Assembly: GCF_000478885.1 (NCBI RefSeq)
Contig: NC_022567.1
Span: 2,356,001 to 2,420,000, forward strand
Direction of reading: 5' to 3'
DNA: 64,000 bases
DNA from: Adlercreutzia equolifaciens DSM 19450
Lineage (GTDB): Bacteria > Actinomycetota > Coriobacteriia > Coriobacteriales > Eggerthellaceae
Shown here: positions 47,768 to 57,346 of the stretch, one piece after another
Position numbering within the stretch: the stretch's first letter is position 1
Layout: each line of letters begins with the position of its first letter
Made by a program: the position numbers and the translations under genes
Notes under the pieces: generated by a model
Database searches by the model: none
Seen by the model: the letters and a program-made list of their open reading frames with translations, nothing else
Told to the model about the DNA's origin: nothing

Positions 47768-48679
47768 CTAAAGCGCCCACTGGAACTGGATGAGGGCGTT
47801 CACGGCCACTTCGTAGAGCAGCACGCGCCACACGATGGTGCCGATCACGGCGCACACCAGGGCAACTACCGCCACAGCCAGGGCCTTCTCGGCGGGAATC
47901 TTGCCCGTCATCACCAGGGCCGCCAGCACGGCAGGCACCGCACAGCCGATAGCCACATTGCCCAGCCAGAAGGCCACGGCATGCTCGCCGGCCAAAATGG
48001 CGCCGGTGATCTGCTCGGACTGGCGCATGGCCACGTCGGGCAGCGTCGGATCGAAGTAGTACTGCATCTCGGTGTAGTTCGCGCCCATGCCGGAGATGGC
48101 CACCGCATAGATGACGCTCACCACGGCGCACACCACCGCGCCAATGAAAGCCACCGTAGCAGACAGCTTCACCGCGTCGTCGGCCTTCGTGGCGCCGGCG
48201 ATGATCATGGCGGCCAGACCGCCCAGCATCACCGTGGCCACCACGTAGTACAGAGGCAGCAGCATGGTGTCCCACACGGGAATGGCGCTCATCAGGTAGG
48301 AGTCGCCCGTCGCGAACGGCAGCGCCAGCGACACGACGATGGCCAGAACGGCGCACCATTTGGGGGCCACGCCCTCCTCGGAACGGCGCATCATGAGGAA
48401 GTACAGCACCACGGCGATGGCGAACACGATCACGAAGATCAGCTCGATGGTAATGCCGGAGGTGATGTGCCCAAAGCCGTTCAGCATGCGCAGCGGATGC
48501 TGCAGGTGGAAGAACACCGACAGACCGCCGATGGCCAAAGCAACAATCGCGCTCACGCAGGAGGCGAGCTGCATGGCCTTGCCCTTGCCGGACAGGGTGA
48601 GAATGCCCTGCATCAGGAAGATGCCGCCGGCGAGGCAATTAAAGAAGGTGAAGAGAATAAGGGGCCACTGAATTTCCAT
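47768..48679 (-). CDS. DmsC-like membrane anchor subunit
   Basis: 303 aa, about eight hydrophobic segments over the whole length, starting with MEIQWPLILFTFFNCLAGGIFLMQGIL. The pattern fits DmsC, the quinol-binding anchor of DMSO reductase-type complexes. It would take electrons from menaquinol and pass them to the DmsB-like subunit encoded 6 bp upstream. GGAGGGAGTAACAACCC precedes ATG 48679. Confidence 0.87.
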   Translation of the reverse strand: MEIQWPLILFTFFNCLAGGIFLMQGILTLSGKGKAMQLASCVSAIVALAIGGLSVFFHLQHPLRMLNGFGHITSGITIELIFVIVFAIAVVLYFLMMRRSEEGVAPKWCAVLAIVVSLALPFATGDSYLMSAIPVWDTMLLPLYYVVATVMLGGLAAMIIAGATKADDAVKLSATVAFIGAVVCAVVSVIYAVAISGMGANYTEMQYYFDPTLPDVAMRQSEQITGAILAGEHAVAFWLGNVAIGCAVPAVLAALVMTGKIPAEKALAVAVVALVCAVIGTIVWRVLLYEVAVNALIQFQWAL

Positions 48680-48685
48680 GGGTTG

Positions 48686-49345
48686 TTACTCCCTCCACTT
48701 CCGGCCCTCGCGCAACAAGTACATGAGCTTGGGGTTGTTGCCCTTGTTGGTGAGGTGATGAATGTCGTTCTCGGTAAAGGCTTCCACGTAGTCCTTGAGC
48801 TTCACGCGGGTCTTCGTCATGTCGTCGTACTGGCAGCCGGGGGTATCCGGATGCGCCGGGCCCTCGAAGTTCTCGACGCCCTGATCGAGGTCGCCGAAGA
48901 AGCGGGCGCGGGCGCCGCACTGGGCCACGCACTGGGGCAGCTCGCCCTGGCTCGTGCGCTGCTCGCACAGCGTGCACTTCTCCACAACGCGCTCGGTCTG
49001 GTTCAGGTAGCGCACGCCATAGGGGCAGGCCATGGCGCAGAACTGGCAGCCGATGCACTTGTCCTTGTCGATCTGGATGGTGCCGTCCTCGGCGACATGA
49101 GACGCCTCGGTCGGGCACACCTTCACGCACTCGGGGTTCTCGCAGTGCTGGCACTGAACGGGGAGGAAGTACATCTCCACGTCCGGGAAGGTGCCGGAAC
49201 CGCCCTCAATGGGATGCGGACCGACGCGCAGCGTTTTAATCCAGAAGTTGCCCACGTCCACGCCGTTGATGGCCTTGCACGCCACGGTGCAGGCAAGGCA
49301 GCCCGTGCAACGGTTCAAATCGGTGATGATCGCGTAATTCGCCAT
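48686..49345 (-). CDS. DmsB-like 4Fe-4S electron-transfer subunit
   Basis: 219 aa with the four cluster motifs of DmsB/PsrB proteins in order: CTGCLACTVACK, CQHCENPECVKVCP, CIGCQFCAMACPYGVRY and CTLCEQRTSQGELPQCVAQCG. It has no signal peptide of its own and would be exported with the Tat-targeted catalytic subunit. It lies between the catalytic and anchor genes with gaps of 15 and 6 bp. AAAGGAGGAAGATCA precedes the ATG. Confidence 0.93.
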   Translation of the reverse strand: MANYAIITDLNRCTGCLACTVACKAINGVDVGNFWIKTLRVGPHPIEGGSGTFPDVEMYFLPVQCQHCENPECVKVCPTEASHVAEDGTIQIDKDKCIGCQFCAMACPYGVRYLNQTERVVEKCTLCEQRTSQGELPQCVAQCGARARFFGDLDQGVENFEGPAHPDTPGCQYDDMTKTRVKLKDYVEAFTENDIHHLTNKGNNPKLMYLLREGRKWRE

Positions 49346-49360
49346 TGATCTTCCTCCTTT

Positions 49361-52300
49361 CTATTCCTTGATGAGGCTTAAGGTCTGCAGGCCCTTGGCA
49401 TCCGCGCTCGCGTAAGTGAGCTCCACCTTCGAGTCGTCCAAACGCGGGTCGTTGGCCAGCCATTCCTTCAGACGCGGGTCGTTGGCGTTGGTGATCGCCT
49501 CGTTGCCCCACGGGTCGCACGGCACGGGGTTGCCGAACGGCGAGTTCTCCTCGGTGGCCTTGTAGACGACCATCGGGTTGCCGCGCAGCTGGGAGGCGCC
49601 GCAGATCCAGCACTGGGCGTACTTGTCCATGGTGCAGTTGATGCCGACGAGCTCGAAGCCGTGGGCGGCATGGTCCATCTCGGGGTACCACCAGGCATGG
49701 TTGGCGTTGGTGGTGCCTTCCTTGATGCCGTAGTACAGATCGGCCACCTCGCGGATGGCGCCCCAGGGGGTGCGCACCCAAATCCAGTCGCCCTGCTCGA
49801 TGCCGAGGCGGGCGGCGTCGTTGGGGTTCATCTCGAAGCGCGGAGACGGCCACAGCTCGCGACACCAGGGCAGCTGACGGTGCTCGGAGTGGAAGTAGAC
49901 GGGCTGGCGAGCGCCGGAGGTGCAGATGAAGGTCGCCTCCGGGTTCTCCTTCACGGCCTGCTTGTAGGCCTCGAGGTTGTCGGTGGTGCCGTTGTCGGTC
50001 GCCTGGCCGTTGCCCACGCCGGCGATGCCGTGGTAGGGCTTGTTCAGGTAGTTGTCGCTGTTGTAGGACGCGCCATCCACCAGGTTGGCGTCGTACCACT
50101 CGGGCGCCTGAACGCGGGAGTTCTTCGGCTCGAACCAGTGCGGGAACTTGTCGATGTCCGGAATGTCGCCGGCATAGGCGTCGCGATCCGGCGAGCACAC
50201 CTGAGCGAAGTACGGGGTCTTCTCGCCCACCTTGGCGGCAGTGCCCGGCGTCTCGAGCACGTAGGACTCGGTCACCGTATCGCCGATGTAGGACTCGCAG
50301 ATGGTCGACCAGATCTCCACCTTGCCGGTGGGGGTGCCGAAGGCGCACTTCTCGTCCACGGCGGCGTACAGGTTGTAGCCGGCCTGCTGGCGACGGTAGC
50401 CCATCTCCCAGCGACGGTAGGTGCCCCAGCGCTCGGGATGCCACTTGCGGCAGTCGAACCAGCCCTCTTCCTGGAACTTCGCCGCGTACTGCGGGAAGTC
50501 GGGGCCGTCGGGGTACTCCTCGGTCTTCCACCAGTCGGTGGCGTCCTTGAGCACGCGGTACTCCTGCTCCTCATAGCCCACCGAACCGCCGGCCTGGATG
50601 AAGTCGTGGTAGTCGAGGTTCAACCACTCGTCGTATTCGGGGTCGCGATCGTTGAACGGCACGCCCATGGACTTGTGCAGGCACACGACAAAGGTCGGGT
50701 CGAAGACCACGTCTCCGATGGGCTCGACGCAGCGCTGGCCGGCACCGAAGATGCCGCCGGCGCCCTGGGACACGCGGCCGGTGTTGGTCTCCAACCAGTG
50801 GGTGCAGGGGAACACGTAGTCGGCGGTGCCGTTGTTCGGGCACGACCACAGGTTGATGTCCACCCAGAAGTCGAGCTGCGTCAGCGCGTCCCACGCCTCC
50901 AGCAGATTCGACTGGTTCATGAAGTCGCCGGACATGCAGATGCCGCCGTAGAGCTTGTAGGGGGAATCGATCTCGCGGATGGCGTCCCAGATGGAGGAAG
51001 CGTCGGTCCAGGAGTTCCAGAAGCGCAGAAGCGGGAAGCGCTCGGCGGAGATCTGATCGGCATTGTTCTCGAACGGGGTCTTCAGGCCCGGGAAGGAACG
51101 CGATCCCTTGTAGTCGCCGCCCTTGCGCATAGCGATGATGCGGGCCTCCTCATCGGTGGGGATGTGGTTGCCGTAGCGCTCCATGAGCGGGGAGTTCTCG
51201 TCCTGCAGGTACTTCACGAAGTTCTGGATCAGCGGAATCTGGTCTTCCACGGAAAGGTCGCGCGGCGTGTTGCCGAGCTCCATGGTGCCGATGCCCTCGC
51301 GAATGCCCCAGTCGACCGGATCATGGTCGGTCACGATCATGTTGGCGCGGCCGCAGCAGCCGTCTACCTGGGCCTTCGAGGAGCCGCGGTTGCCGGCGGG
51401 CTCGTCGGAGTTGCCGGTGAGGCAGGCGATGAGCTGCAGAGCGCGGGTGTTCTGCACGGCGTGGCCCGTCTGGTCGGGGGCCAGCTGGTAGTGGATGCCG
51501 CCGTTGCCGTGAAGCGGGTTCAGGCGCGTGGTGTAGGTGCGCACGGCCTCTTCGATCTTGTCGGCGGGAACCTCGGTGATCTCGGAGACACGGTCGAGCG
51601 TGTACTCCTCCAGGTTGTGCTCCCACTCCTGCCAGACCGACTTGGCCTCGATCATCTTGCCATTGGCGAGCTTGACCTGCACGCCGTCGGGCCACAGCTC
51701 CGGGTCCTTCGGCAGCCCCTTCGGGTTCGACTTGGCGCCCTTCTCGTTGCCCTCGCCGGTCCAGTAGGCGTCGTAGGCCGGATCGACCGGGTCGGCGAAC
51801 TTCGAGGGGTCGGGCAGCCAGGCATCGGCGATGATGGGCTTGTAGGGGTGCTCGATCCAGGTACCGGTGGTCGGGATCTTGTGCTTCTCGCCCTCCCACT
51901 GGCATTCCTCGGCGTCCCAGTAGGTCGGCTTCTCGTTGGCGGCGTCCCAGCAGATGAAGCGGCGGTAGGAGTACTGCTCCGGCGCCGGCTCCCAGAACTG
52001 GGAGACCCACTCGCGGTCGAGGTCGGCCTCGGTGAGCAGGCGGCTCGTCATGTGGATGCCGCCGTTCATTTCCAGGAAGTAGCCCTTGTAGGTCTTGCCG
52101 TCGGCCTCGGGGTTGTAAAGGAACGGGCCGTTGGACCAACGCTTCACGAAGTTCTTGTCGTAGGCGTCGTTGTCGACGATCCACTTCAGCCAGCCGAGCG
52201 ACATCGCCAGGTCGGTGCCGACGCGGATGGGCAGCCACAGATCGGCCTCCTTGCCCAGCGGGCTCATGCGCGGGTCAACCAGAATGTGCTTATAGGCGCG

Positions 52301-53005
52301 CTGCGAGCAGTCCACGACGGTACGGTTGGTGGAGTCGTAGTTGGAATACTCGGAAGCGGTACCCCACTGCACGTACACGATAGGGCCCTGCTCCACCTCC
52401 ATCCACGGCGAGCCCTTCTCGTCGGTGAGCACGCCGCCGAAGTGGCGAGGGCCCTTGCAGATCTCGTAGGCGGAATGAAAGTTGTGGGTTCCGAAGACGG
52501 ACTTCAGGGTGCCGTAGGGCGGCTGGGCCCACACGCGCGAGGTACCGCCCATGGAGAAGATCGACTTCCCGCCGTACTTGTCGATGAGCTCGTTGTACTT
52601 GGCGCCGATCTCGTCCATGGCCTCGGCGAAGTTGACGCGCACCCAGCCGGGATCGTCCTCGCCCTTGGGGTTGGTACGCTTCATGGTGTAGCGCAAACGA
52701 TCGGGGTGGTACAGCGCCAGCATGGACGCCTGGGACTTCGCGCAGCAGTGGCCGCGGCTGTGTGCGTTGGACTCGTCACCTTCTACCTTGATGACCTTGT
52801 TGTCCTGCACGGTGACCCACACACCGCATTCGCATTTGCCGCACGCGCGGCAGCAGGAACGGATGCGCTTGACCTCACCAGCTGATTCGTCGACGCCCTC
52901 GGCCAAGGCCGCAGACGGTGCTACAGCAAAGCTCAGAGTGCTCGCAGCGCCCGTGACGGCGGCCGCCTTCAGGAAGCTGCGACGAGTCAGTGAAAGTTTA
53001 GCCAT
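49361..53005 (-). CDS. Large Tat-exported molybdopterin oxidoreductase (DmsA-like), substrate unknown
   Basis: 1214 aa, larger than E. coli DmsA (about 800). A Tat signal LTRRSFLKAAAVTGAASTLS ends near APSAALA. The N-terminal 4Fe-4S binding region has CCRACGKCECGVWV with GHCCAKSQA downstream. Molybdopterin-domain segments include VYVQWGTASEYSNYDSTNRT, DPRMSPLGKEADLWLPIRVG and NANHAWWYPEMDHAAHG, with the dinucleotide-binding domain in the last 150 residues. The operon partners DmsB and DmsC show it is a membrane-tethered respiratory enzyme facing outward. The class includes DMSO, polysulfide and tetrathionate reductases and gut catechol dehydroxylases; I cannot choose. ATG 53005 follows GAGAGAGGAGG. 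Confidence 0.92.
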   Translation of the reverse strand: MAKLSLTRRSFLKAAAVTGAASTLSFAVAPSAALAEGVDESAGEVKRIRSCCRACGKCECGVWVTVQDNKVIKVEGDESNAHSRGHCCAKSQASMLALYHPDRLRYTMKRTNPKGEDDPGWVRVNFAEAMDEIGAKYNELIDKYGGKSIFSMGGTSRVWAQPPYGTLKSVFGTHNFHSAYEICKGPRHFGGVLTDEKGSPWMEVEQGPIVYVQWGTASEYSNYDSTNRTVVDCSQRAYKHILVDPRMSPLGKEADLWLPIRVGTDLAMSLGWLKWIVDNDAYDKNFVKRWSNGPFLYNPEADGKTYKGYFLEMNGGIHMTSRLLTEADLDREWVSQFWEPAPEQYSYRRFICWDAANEKPTYWDAEECQWEGEKHKIPTTGTWIEHPYKPIIADAWLPDPSKFADPVDPAYDAYWTGEGNEKGAKSNPKGLPKDPELWPDGVQVKLANGKMIEAKSVWQEWEHNLEEYTLDRVSEITEVPADKIEEAVRTYTTRLNPLHGNGGIHYQLAPDQTGHAVQNTRALQLIACLTGNSDEPAGNRGSSKAQVDGCCGRANMIVTDHDPVDWGIREGIGTMELGNTPRDLSVEDQIPLIQNFVKYLQDENSPLMERYGNHIPTDEEARIIAMRKGGDYKGSRSFPGLKTPFENNADQISAERFPLLRFWNSWTDASSIWDAIREIDSPYKLYGGICMSGDFMNQSNLLEAWDALTQLDFWVDINLWSCPNNGTADYVFPCTHWLETNTGRVSQGAGGIFGAGQRCVEPIGDVVFDPTFVVCLHKSMGVPFNDRDPEYDEWLNLDYHDFIQAGGSVGYEEQEYRVLKDATDWWKTEEYPDGPDFPQYAAKFQEEGWFDCRKWHPERWGTYRRWEMGYRRQQAGYNLYAAVDEKCAFGTPTGKVEIWSTICESYIGDTVTESYVLETPGTAAKVGEKTPYFAQVCSPDRDAYAGDIPDIDKFPHWFEPKNSRVQAPEWYDANLVDGASYNSDNYLNKPYHGIAGVGNGQATDNGTTDNLEAYKQAVKENPEATFICTSGARQPVYFHSEHRQLPWCRELWPSPRFEMNPNDAARLGIEQGDWIWVRTPWGAIREVADLYYGIKEGTTNANHAWWYPEMDHAAHGFELVGINCTMDKYAQCWICGASQLRGNPMVVYKATEENSPFGNPVPCDPWGNEAITNANDPRLKEWLANDPRLDDSKVELTYASADAKGLQTLSLIKE

Positions 53006-53208
53006 GGGTCCTCCTCTCTCTTTCGTTCGATGCTTTCCAACAAAACACCGGCGGCCCTCGGCGGCGTCGGCGGCCTTCGCGAGTGGAGGGGGTGAAGATC
53101 CGCCTCCGCTGTCGAGCGGCCACCGATGTTTTGTTGCCCAACGGTTGAAAATGGTATGGGCCGTGCGGGCCGCGCAATCATAAGAGCAGGCCGATTTAAG
53201 GGACGGCA

Positions 53209-53240
53209 ATCATCCCGCGCGCTCATCTCGATGGGATGAT
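53209..53240. promoter_or_regulatory. Dyad ATCATCCC-N16-GGGATGAT upstream of the DmsA-like gene
   Basis: A perfect 8-bp inverted repeat in the divergent gap 53006-53370. Nothing else is visible in this stretch. Confidence 0.35.
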
Positions 53241-53370
53241 TTACCTGTTCGAGGCCTCTCTATACTGGATGGCGAAGAGGATAGGCGGCAGTTTCCCCTC
53301 AGGATTCAAGACGAGCCGAAGCTGGCTGAAGGATCTTTCGCGGAACCTGCCAAAAAGAAAGGAGAGACGG

Positions 53371-54324
53371 ATGAGCAAGCCCCATCCTTCCATGGCCCTC
53401 ACACTTGATTTGGACGAGTCGATCGTCGATCACGAGCTGCGATTGGAGATCGATCGCTGCTACTCTTATCTGGGAACGCCCGCGGTGCGCACCCACCCGG
53501 CGGCCGACGGCGAGCTGGTGAACACCCTCCGCATGACCGTGCGCGTGGGAGCCCGCGAGTACCTGGATTCCTCCGTGGAAGGCGCCGACGCGCTGTGGAG
53601 CGACTACATTGAGCACTGGCTGCTGAACCAGGTGCACGCCGTGGACAATCAGATGAAGATCTTCAACCGCCGCCAGCGCGAGGAGGGCAAGCCCGAGCTT
53701 GTGTTCACGTGGCTGGAAATCGAGCTGCAGGGCGGTCGCCTCGTGGTGCGCATGCGGCTGGATTCCACCTGCGGCATCGACCCCGAGGAGAGCAAGTGGG
53801 TGAGCCGCGTGCGCGAGGCCCTGAACGCCGGCGCGCTCGGCAAGGACGTCGTCGCCGTGACGCTGCCTTCCGCGGCCTCCTACGAGCAGCAGTACGCCGC
53901 CGGCATGGAAGCGCTTGAGGCCCGAAAAGTTGCCGAGGCCGCTGCGGCACGGGCCGCCGAAGAGGCGGCCGCAGCCGAGGCCGAGGCTGCCGAGAGGGCC
54001 GCCGAGGAGTCGTTCATGGCCTCCCCCGCTCTGGTAGCCGAGGCCGCCGAAGCGGCGCTTGAGGCCGAGGAAGCGGCCGATATCGTCGTGCGGGCCCGCA
54101 TCGCCCACGACCTGGAAGAAGTCGAGCGCGGCGAGCTTGACAAAACCGCCGAGGAAATCGTGGCCGAGCGCATCGCCGAGGAGGCGCATCTGGGCGAGGA
54201 CATCCAGAAGAAGTACGCCCTGCCCGATGCCGATTTCTCCCTCGTCTTCGATCAGTGGACGGTCGTCTACGCCGATGGCTCCACGCGCGATTTCGACTCG
54301 ACCAGCGGCATCTTGGCCGATTAG
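53371..54324 (+). CDS. Hypothetical protein with Ala/Glu coiled coil
   Basis: 317 aa from ATG 53371, behind AAAGGAGAG. The first 190 residues are a compact, charged domain (DESIVDHELRLEIDRCYSYL, VFTWLEIELQGGRLVVRMRL) that I cannot place. Residues about 195-290 are an almost pure Ala/Glu heptad-like segment (AAARAAEEAAAAEAEAAERA), a long coiled coil. A short end domain follows (FSLVFDQWTVVYADGSTRDF). The stop is 9 bp before the helicase-like gene, so the two are co-transcribed and may act together. It is divergent from the respiratory operon. Confidence 0.75.
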   Translation: MSKPHPSMALTLDLDESIVDHELRLEIDRCYSYLGTPAVRTHPAADGELVNTLRMTVRVGAREYLDSSVEGADALWSDYIEHWLLNQVHAVDNQMKIFNRRQREEGKPELVFTWLEIELQGGRLVVRMRLDSTCGIDPEESKWVSRVREALNAGALGKDVVAVTLPSAASYEQQYAAGMEALEARKVAEAAAARAAEEAAAAEAEAAERAAEESFMASPALVAEAAEAALEAEEAADIVVRARIAHDLEEVERGELDKTAEEIVAERIAEEAHLGEDIQKKYALPDADFSLVFDQWTVVYADGSTRDFDSTSGILAD

Positions 54325-54333
54325 GAGGCACTC

Positions 54334-56286
54334 ATGACTGACATGATGGTAGAAATCGCCGCTTTCGACGGCCGCACGGCCAAAATCGTCGGCCCCGCGC
54401 GCTCCGGCAAGACCGAGGCGCTGCTGCGCCGGGCCGCTGCCGCCGTGGCCGCCGGATGCGCCCCCGAAGACATCCTCATCGAGACCTCCACGGCCGAGGC
54501 GGCCCGCGTGGCGCGTCGCCGCCTGGTGGACGCCCTGGCCACCGCCGGGGCGCAGGATGTGGAAGACATCGCCGGCCGCATCACCGTGGCCTGCGCCCAG
54601 CAGGTGTGCCTTGCCGTGCTGGAAACGCCCGAGGCCCGCGCCACCACCGGCCGCACTCCCCGCGTGCTCGCGCCTTTCGAGTGCAACTTCTTCCTGGAGG
54701 ACATGAAGACCCTGGGGACTCCCGCCCGCCGCTTGCGCTCGGAGCTCAGCCACATCAAGAAGCAGTGGTGCGCGCTTGCCCCCGAGGACGACTGGGCCGT
54801 GGGCGAGGAGAAAGACGCGCTGGAGCTGGCCCATCGCCTGCTTGACGCCACGAACGCCATGCTGGAAGACGAGGTGGCCTACCTCTGCGGGCGCTACCTG
54901 CAAAGTGATGCGGGCGCTGGCGCGCGACAGCGGTTCTCTCTCGTGCTCGCCGACGACTTCCAGAACCTTTCCGTCGCACAGCAGACCTGCCTGTGTCTGC
55001 TCGCCCGCGATCAGCTCATCATCGCCGGCAATCCCGACGAGACCGTGCGCGTCGCCACGAGCTTCCCGGCCCCCGAGGGTTTCGCCACCTTCGACACCCT
55101 GCGCCGGAACGTGACCGTGTTCGCCCTGAACACCGCTTTCGGCAATCCCAACGTCACCGCATTCTGCGATGCCGTTGTCCGCGCGGGCAACGAGGAGGCG
55201 CTTGCGGCCGACCAGCGCGAGGGAACCATACGCGACATCGCCACCGTGAAGTGGAACACGCCGGACGAGGAATTCAACGGGCTGACGCGCTACCTGTTCG
55301 CCGTGAACGCCGAAAATCCTGAGGCGGCCCAATCCGACCTCTGCGTCGTCGCCCCCAACAAGCAGTGGGCGCACGCCTTCGAGCAGATGCTCGTCCGCCG
55401 CGGTTTTGCGGTGTCGTCGCTGGGCTTCGAGCGCCTGGCCGGCGATCCGCGCGATACGAACCGCGCCCGAGCGCTTATCGCCTACACATCGCTGAACCTG
55501 CTGGCCGACCCGGACGACCCGTTCGCCTGGCGCGCATGGGTGGGCTTCGGCAACTACCTCACCTATTCCGACGGCTGGCACTTCCTGATGGAGTGGTGCG
55601 ACGAGCACGACGCCGGCATCCTGGATGCCCTGGAGGCGGCCGCTGCCGCCCGCACCGCCGGCGAAGCGGAGCCCTTCCCCCGGGCCGAGCGTCTGGCCAA
55701 GCGCTATGAGGCCGGCCGCGCGATGATCGCCGCGCATGCGGGACGCCGCGGACACAACCTGCTGGCGGCCCTCGACGCCGACAAGCTGCGCGACTTCGCA
55801 GCGCTTTCCGCGACGCTGGCCGGCGACGAGGACGCCGCGACCCTGTACGCCATGGTTCGCGAGACGCAGTTCTTCCCCACCCACGAGGCCAACGTCCGCG
55901 CCGTGCGCGTCAGCTCCTACGAGCAGCTGTGCGGCTGCGGCTACCGCGCCCTGTACGTCACCGGCTGCGTGGACGGATTCATGCCCGCCCGCGACGCCTT
56001 CGAGGTGGTCTCCACCGACGCCGACCGCGACCGCGTGCGCGAGGCCGATCGCCGCACGTTTGCCGCTGGCGTCGCCAAAGCCACCGACGCGTTGATGTTC
56101 TCCACGTTCAGCCGTGCCCCGCTCGAGTTGGCCGAGCGCACGAAGATGCAGGTGGCCCGCGTGCGCATGGAAGACGGCGAGCGCATCGCCACCCTGCGCC
56201 CCACCTGCTTCCTGGAAGAAGCCGGCGCCGCCGCCCCCATCACCTTAGGCGGCCAGGCCCTCCTCGCCGACGCAGGGATCGACTAG
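54334..56286 (+). CDS. Degenerate UvrD/Rep-like superfamily 1 helicase protein
   Basis: 650 aa. Walker A is intact as VGPARSGKTEALLRR (about residue 20-33). The Walker B position reads LVLADDFQNLS, with DDFQ in place of the usual DExx. Further helicase-like blocks are a motif III/IV area with IIAGNPDETVR and a motif V-like VRVSSYEQLCGCGYRALYVTG followed by DGFMPARDAF and STFSRAPLEL. It is shorter than UvrD and lacks recognisable nuclease or 2B inserts. It may be a DNA-repair or replication ATPase, or a non-helicase P-loop protein. GGAGGCACTC precedes the ATG, and a terminator follows at 56327. Confidence 0.78.
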   Translation: MTDMMVEIAAFDGRTAKIVGPARSGKTEALLRRAAAAVAAGCAPEDILIETSTAEAARVARRRLVDALATAGAQDVEDIAGRITVACAQQVCLAVLETPEARATTGRTPRVLAPFECNFFLEDMKTLGTPARRLRSELSHIKKQWCALAPEDDWAVGEEKDALELAHRLLDATNAMLEDEVAYLCGRYLQSDAGAGARQRFSLVLADDFQNLSVAQQTCLCLLARDQLIIAGNPDETVRVATSFPAPEGFATFDTLRRNVTVFALNTAFGNPNVTAFCDAVVRAGNEEALAADQREGTIRDIATVKWNTPDEEFNGLTRYLFAVNAENPEAAQSDLCVVAPNKQWAHAFEQMLVRRGFAVSSLGFERLAGDPRDTNRARALIAYTSLNLLADPDDPFAWRAWVGFGNYLTYSDGWHFLMEWCDEHDAGILDALEAAAAARTAGEAEPFPRAERLAKRYEAGRAMIAAHAGRRGHNLLAALDADKLRDFAALSATLAGDEDAATLYAMVRETQFFPTHEANVRAVRVSSYEQLCGCGYRALYVTGCVDGFMPARDAFEVVSTDADRDRVREADRRTFAAGVAKATDALMFSTFSRAPLELAERTKMQVARVRMEDGERIATLRPTCFLEEAGAAAPITLGGQALLADAGID

Positions 56287-56326
56287 GGCCACGGCAACCC
56301 ATCAACCGCCGACAAACCCTCTCAAG

Positions 56327-56350
56327 AAAAGCCCCGCAACCGGGGCTTTT
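56327..56350 (+). terminator. Rho-independent terminator after the helicase-like gene
   Basis: AAAAGCCCCG / CGGGGCTTTT perfect 10-bp stem with a 4-nt loop; TTTT continues as TTTTCTTGTTT. Confidence 0.9.
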
Positions 56351-56398
56351 CTTGTTTCGCCATTTCCCCCCTCACCGCCGGACGGTATCCCTCAATTG

Positions 56399-56505
56399 CT
56401 TGAGAAATGACGGTTAGCGTAGCTTTTCTCCTTCCTCGCTCTTCATTCTGCTTGGAAAACAACGGGTAGCGTAGTTTCTGGGTACGCTACCCGTTGTTTT
56501 CCAAG
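56399..56505. repeat. Perfect 23-bp inverted repeat with a third imperfect copy
   Basis: Arms at 56451-56473 and 56483-56505 are exactly complementary over 23 bp with a 9-nt loop; they contain ACAACGGGTAGCGTA. A third copy at 56399-56421 matches the left arm at 18 of 23 positions in direct orientation. It lies in the gene-free stretch 56287-56631 and has the same three-copy design as 13402-13508. Confidence 0.88.
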
Positions 56506-56631
56506 TAGCTTCCTCTCGCACACCGCGGGGCAGCACGCGAAAATGGGTCGGCCCCGCCGAGGAGGGGTGGGGCCGACGAAGGGAGGGGAAAGAAGGAAGG
56601 GGTTGGTAAGGTTTGGGCCGCTAAAGGCCGC

Positions 56632-57342
56632 TTAAGCTTCCACGGAATCCAAAAGCTCGCGCAGGACGGCTTCGTCCTCCTGCAGGGAGCCGAGCGTCAG
56701 CTGCCCCAGACCCTGGTAGAACAAGGTGCGGGCGTGCATGCGCATATCGGCGACCAGCATGGGAACCCAGTTCATGAGGTGGTTCTCAAGGAAGTCGTAG
56801 GACGTGCGCAGGTAGGCGATCGCCTCGTCCTCGGCGTTGTCGGACAGCGCCTCGGCGGCGCGAAGGGCCATGCGCTGCATGAACTCGAGCTCCAGCGCGA
56901 TGTGGTCCTCGGCCTCGTTCCAGTTGCCGCGTTTCAACTCGTTTTCGCGCAGCGTGGCGAGCACCTCGGCGCGGGCCTCCTGCATGAGCAGACGGCGCTC
57001 GGACGTGTACACCGACTCGTACGGATAGGCGGCGGAATACCCGTTCACGCCGTGGCCGATGAACGTGCTCACGTAATCGATGGCGAGCTCGGTCACCGAG
57101 TCGTCCCAGGCGCGCTTCAGGTAGTCGTACAGCTGGTGGTAGCCCTCATCGGCGGCCGCATTGCCCGTGGCCTGGGGAAAGCGCATCTTCTGCAGCTCGC
57201 GCAGCGCCGGCAGATCCACCTCTTCGCGGAACAGACGCGCCAGCATGCCGTAGGATCGGGCGCGGGCGTTCATCAGCTCGACGAGGTTCACATCCTCGGA
57301 AGCGGCAGCTTCCTCAACGACGGCTTCTTCCATAACGACCAT
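56632..57342 (-). CDS. TorD/DmsD-family molybdoenzyme chaperone
   Basis: 236 aa, all-helical, cytoplasmic. Marks are LVELMNARARSYGMLARLF near the N-terminus, LAIDYVSTFIGHG, the conserved YPYESVYTSERRLLMQE and DHIALELEFMQRM, and an end with FYQGLGQLTLG. Such proteins bind the Tat signal and help insert the molybdenum cofactor; the obvious client is the DmsA-like enzyme 3.6 kb downstream on the same strand. GGAGG lies nine bases before the ATG, next to the stop of the upstream gene (4-bp gap). Confidence 0.93.
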   Translation of the reverse strand: MVVMEEAVVEEAAASEDVNLVELMNARARSYGMLARLFREEVDLPALRELQKMRFPQATGNAAADEGYHQLYDYLKRAWDDSVTELAIDYVSTFIGHGVNGYSAAYPYESVYTSERRLLMQEARAEVLATLRENELKRGNWNEAEDHIALELEFMQRMALRAAEALSDNAEDEAIAYLRTSYDFLENHLMNWVPMLVADMRMHARTLFYQGLGQLTLGSLQEDEAVLRELLDSVEA

Positions 57343-57346
57343 AGCG

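Noticed and set aside
49661..52885. A frame of over 1000 codons antisense to the DmsA-like gene
   Set aside because: Mirror frame of a strongly coding gene, no ribosome-binding site, no recognisable domain.
49361..53005. Assignment of the large molybdoenzyme as a catechol dehydroxylase (Dadh/Cldh-like)
   Set aside because: Size and host group fit, but no sequence feature I can read separates it from other DMSO reductase-family enzymes, and the DmsC anchor and Nap genes point to general respiration; a tree is needed.
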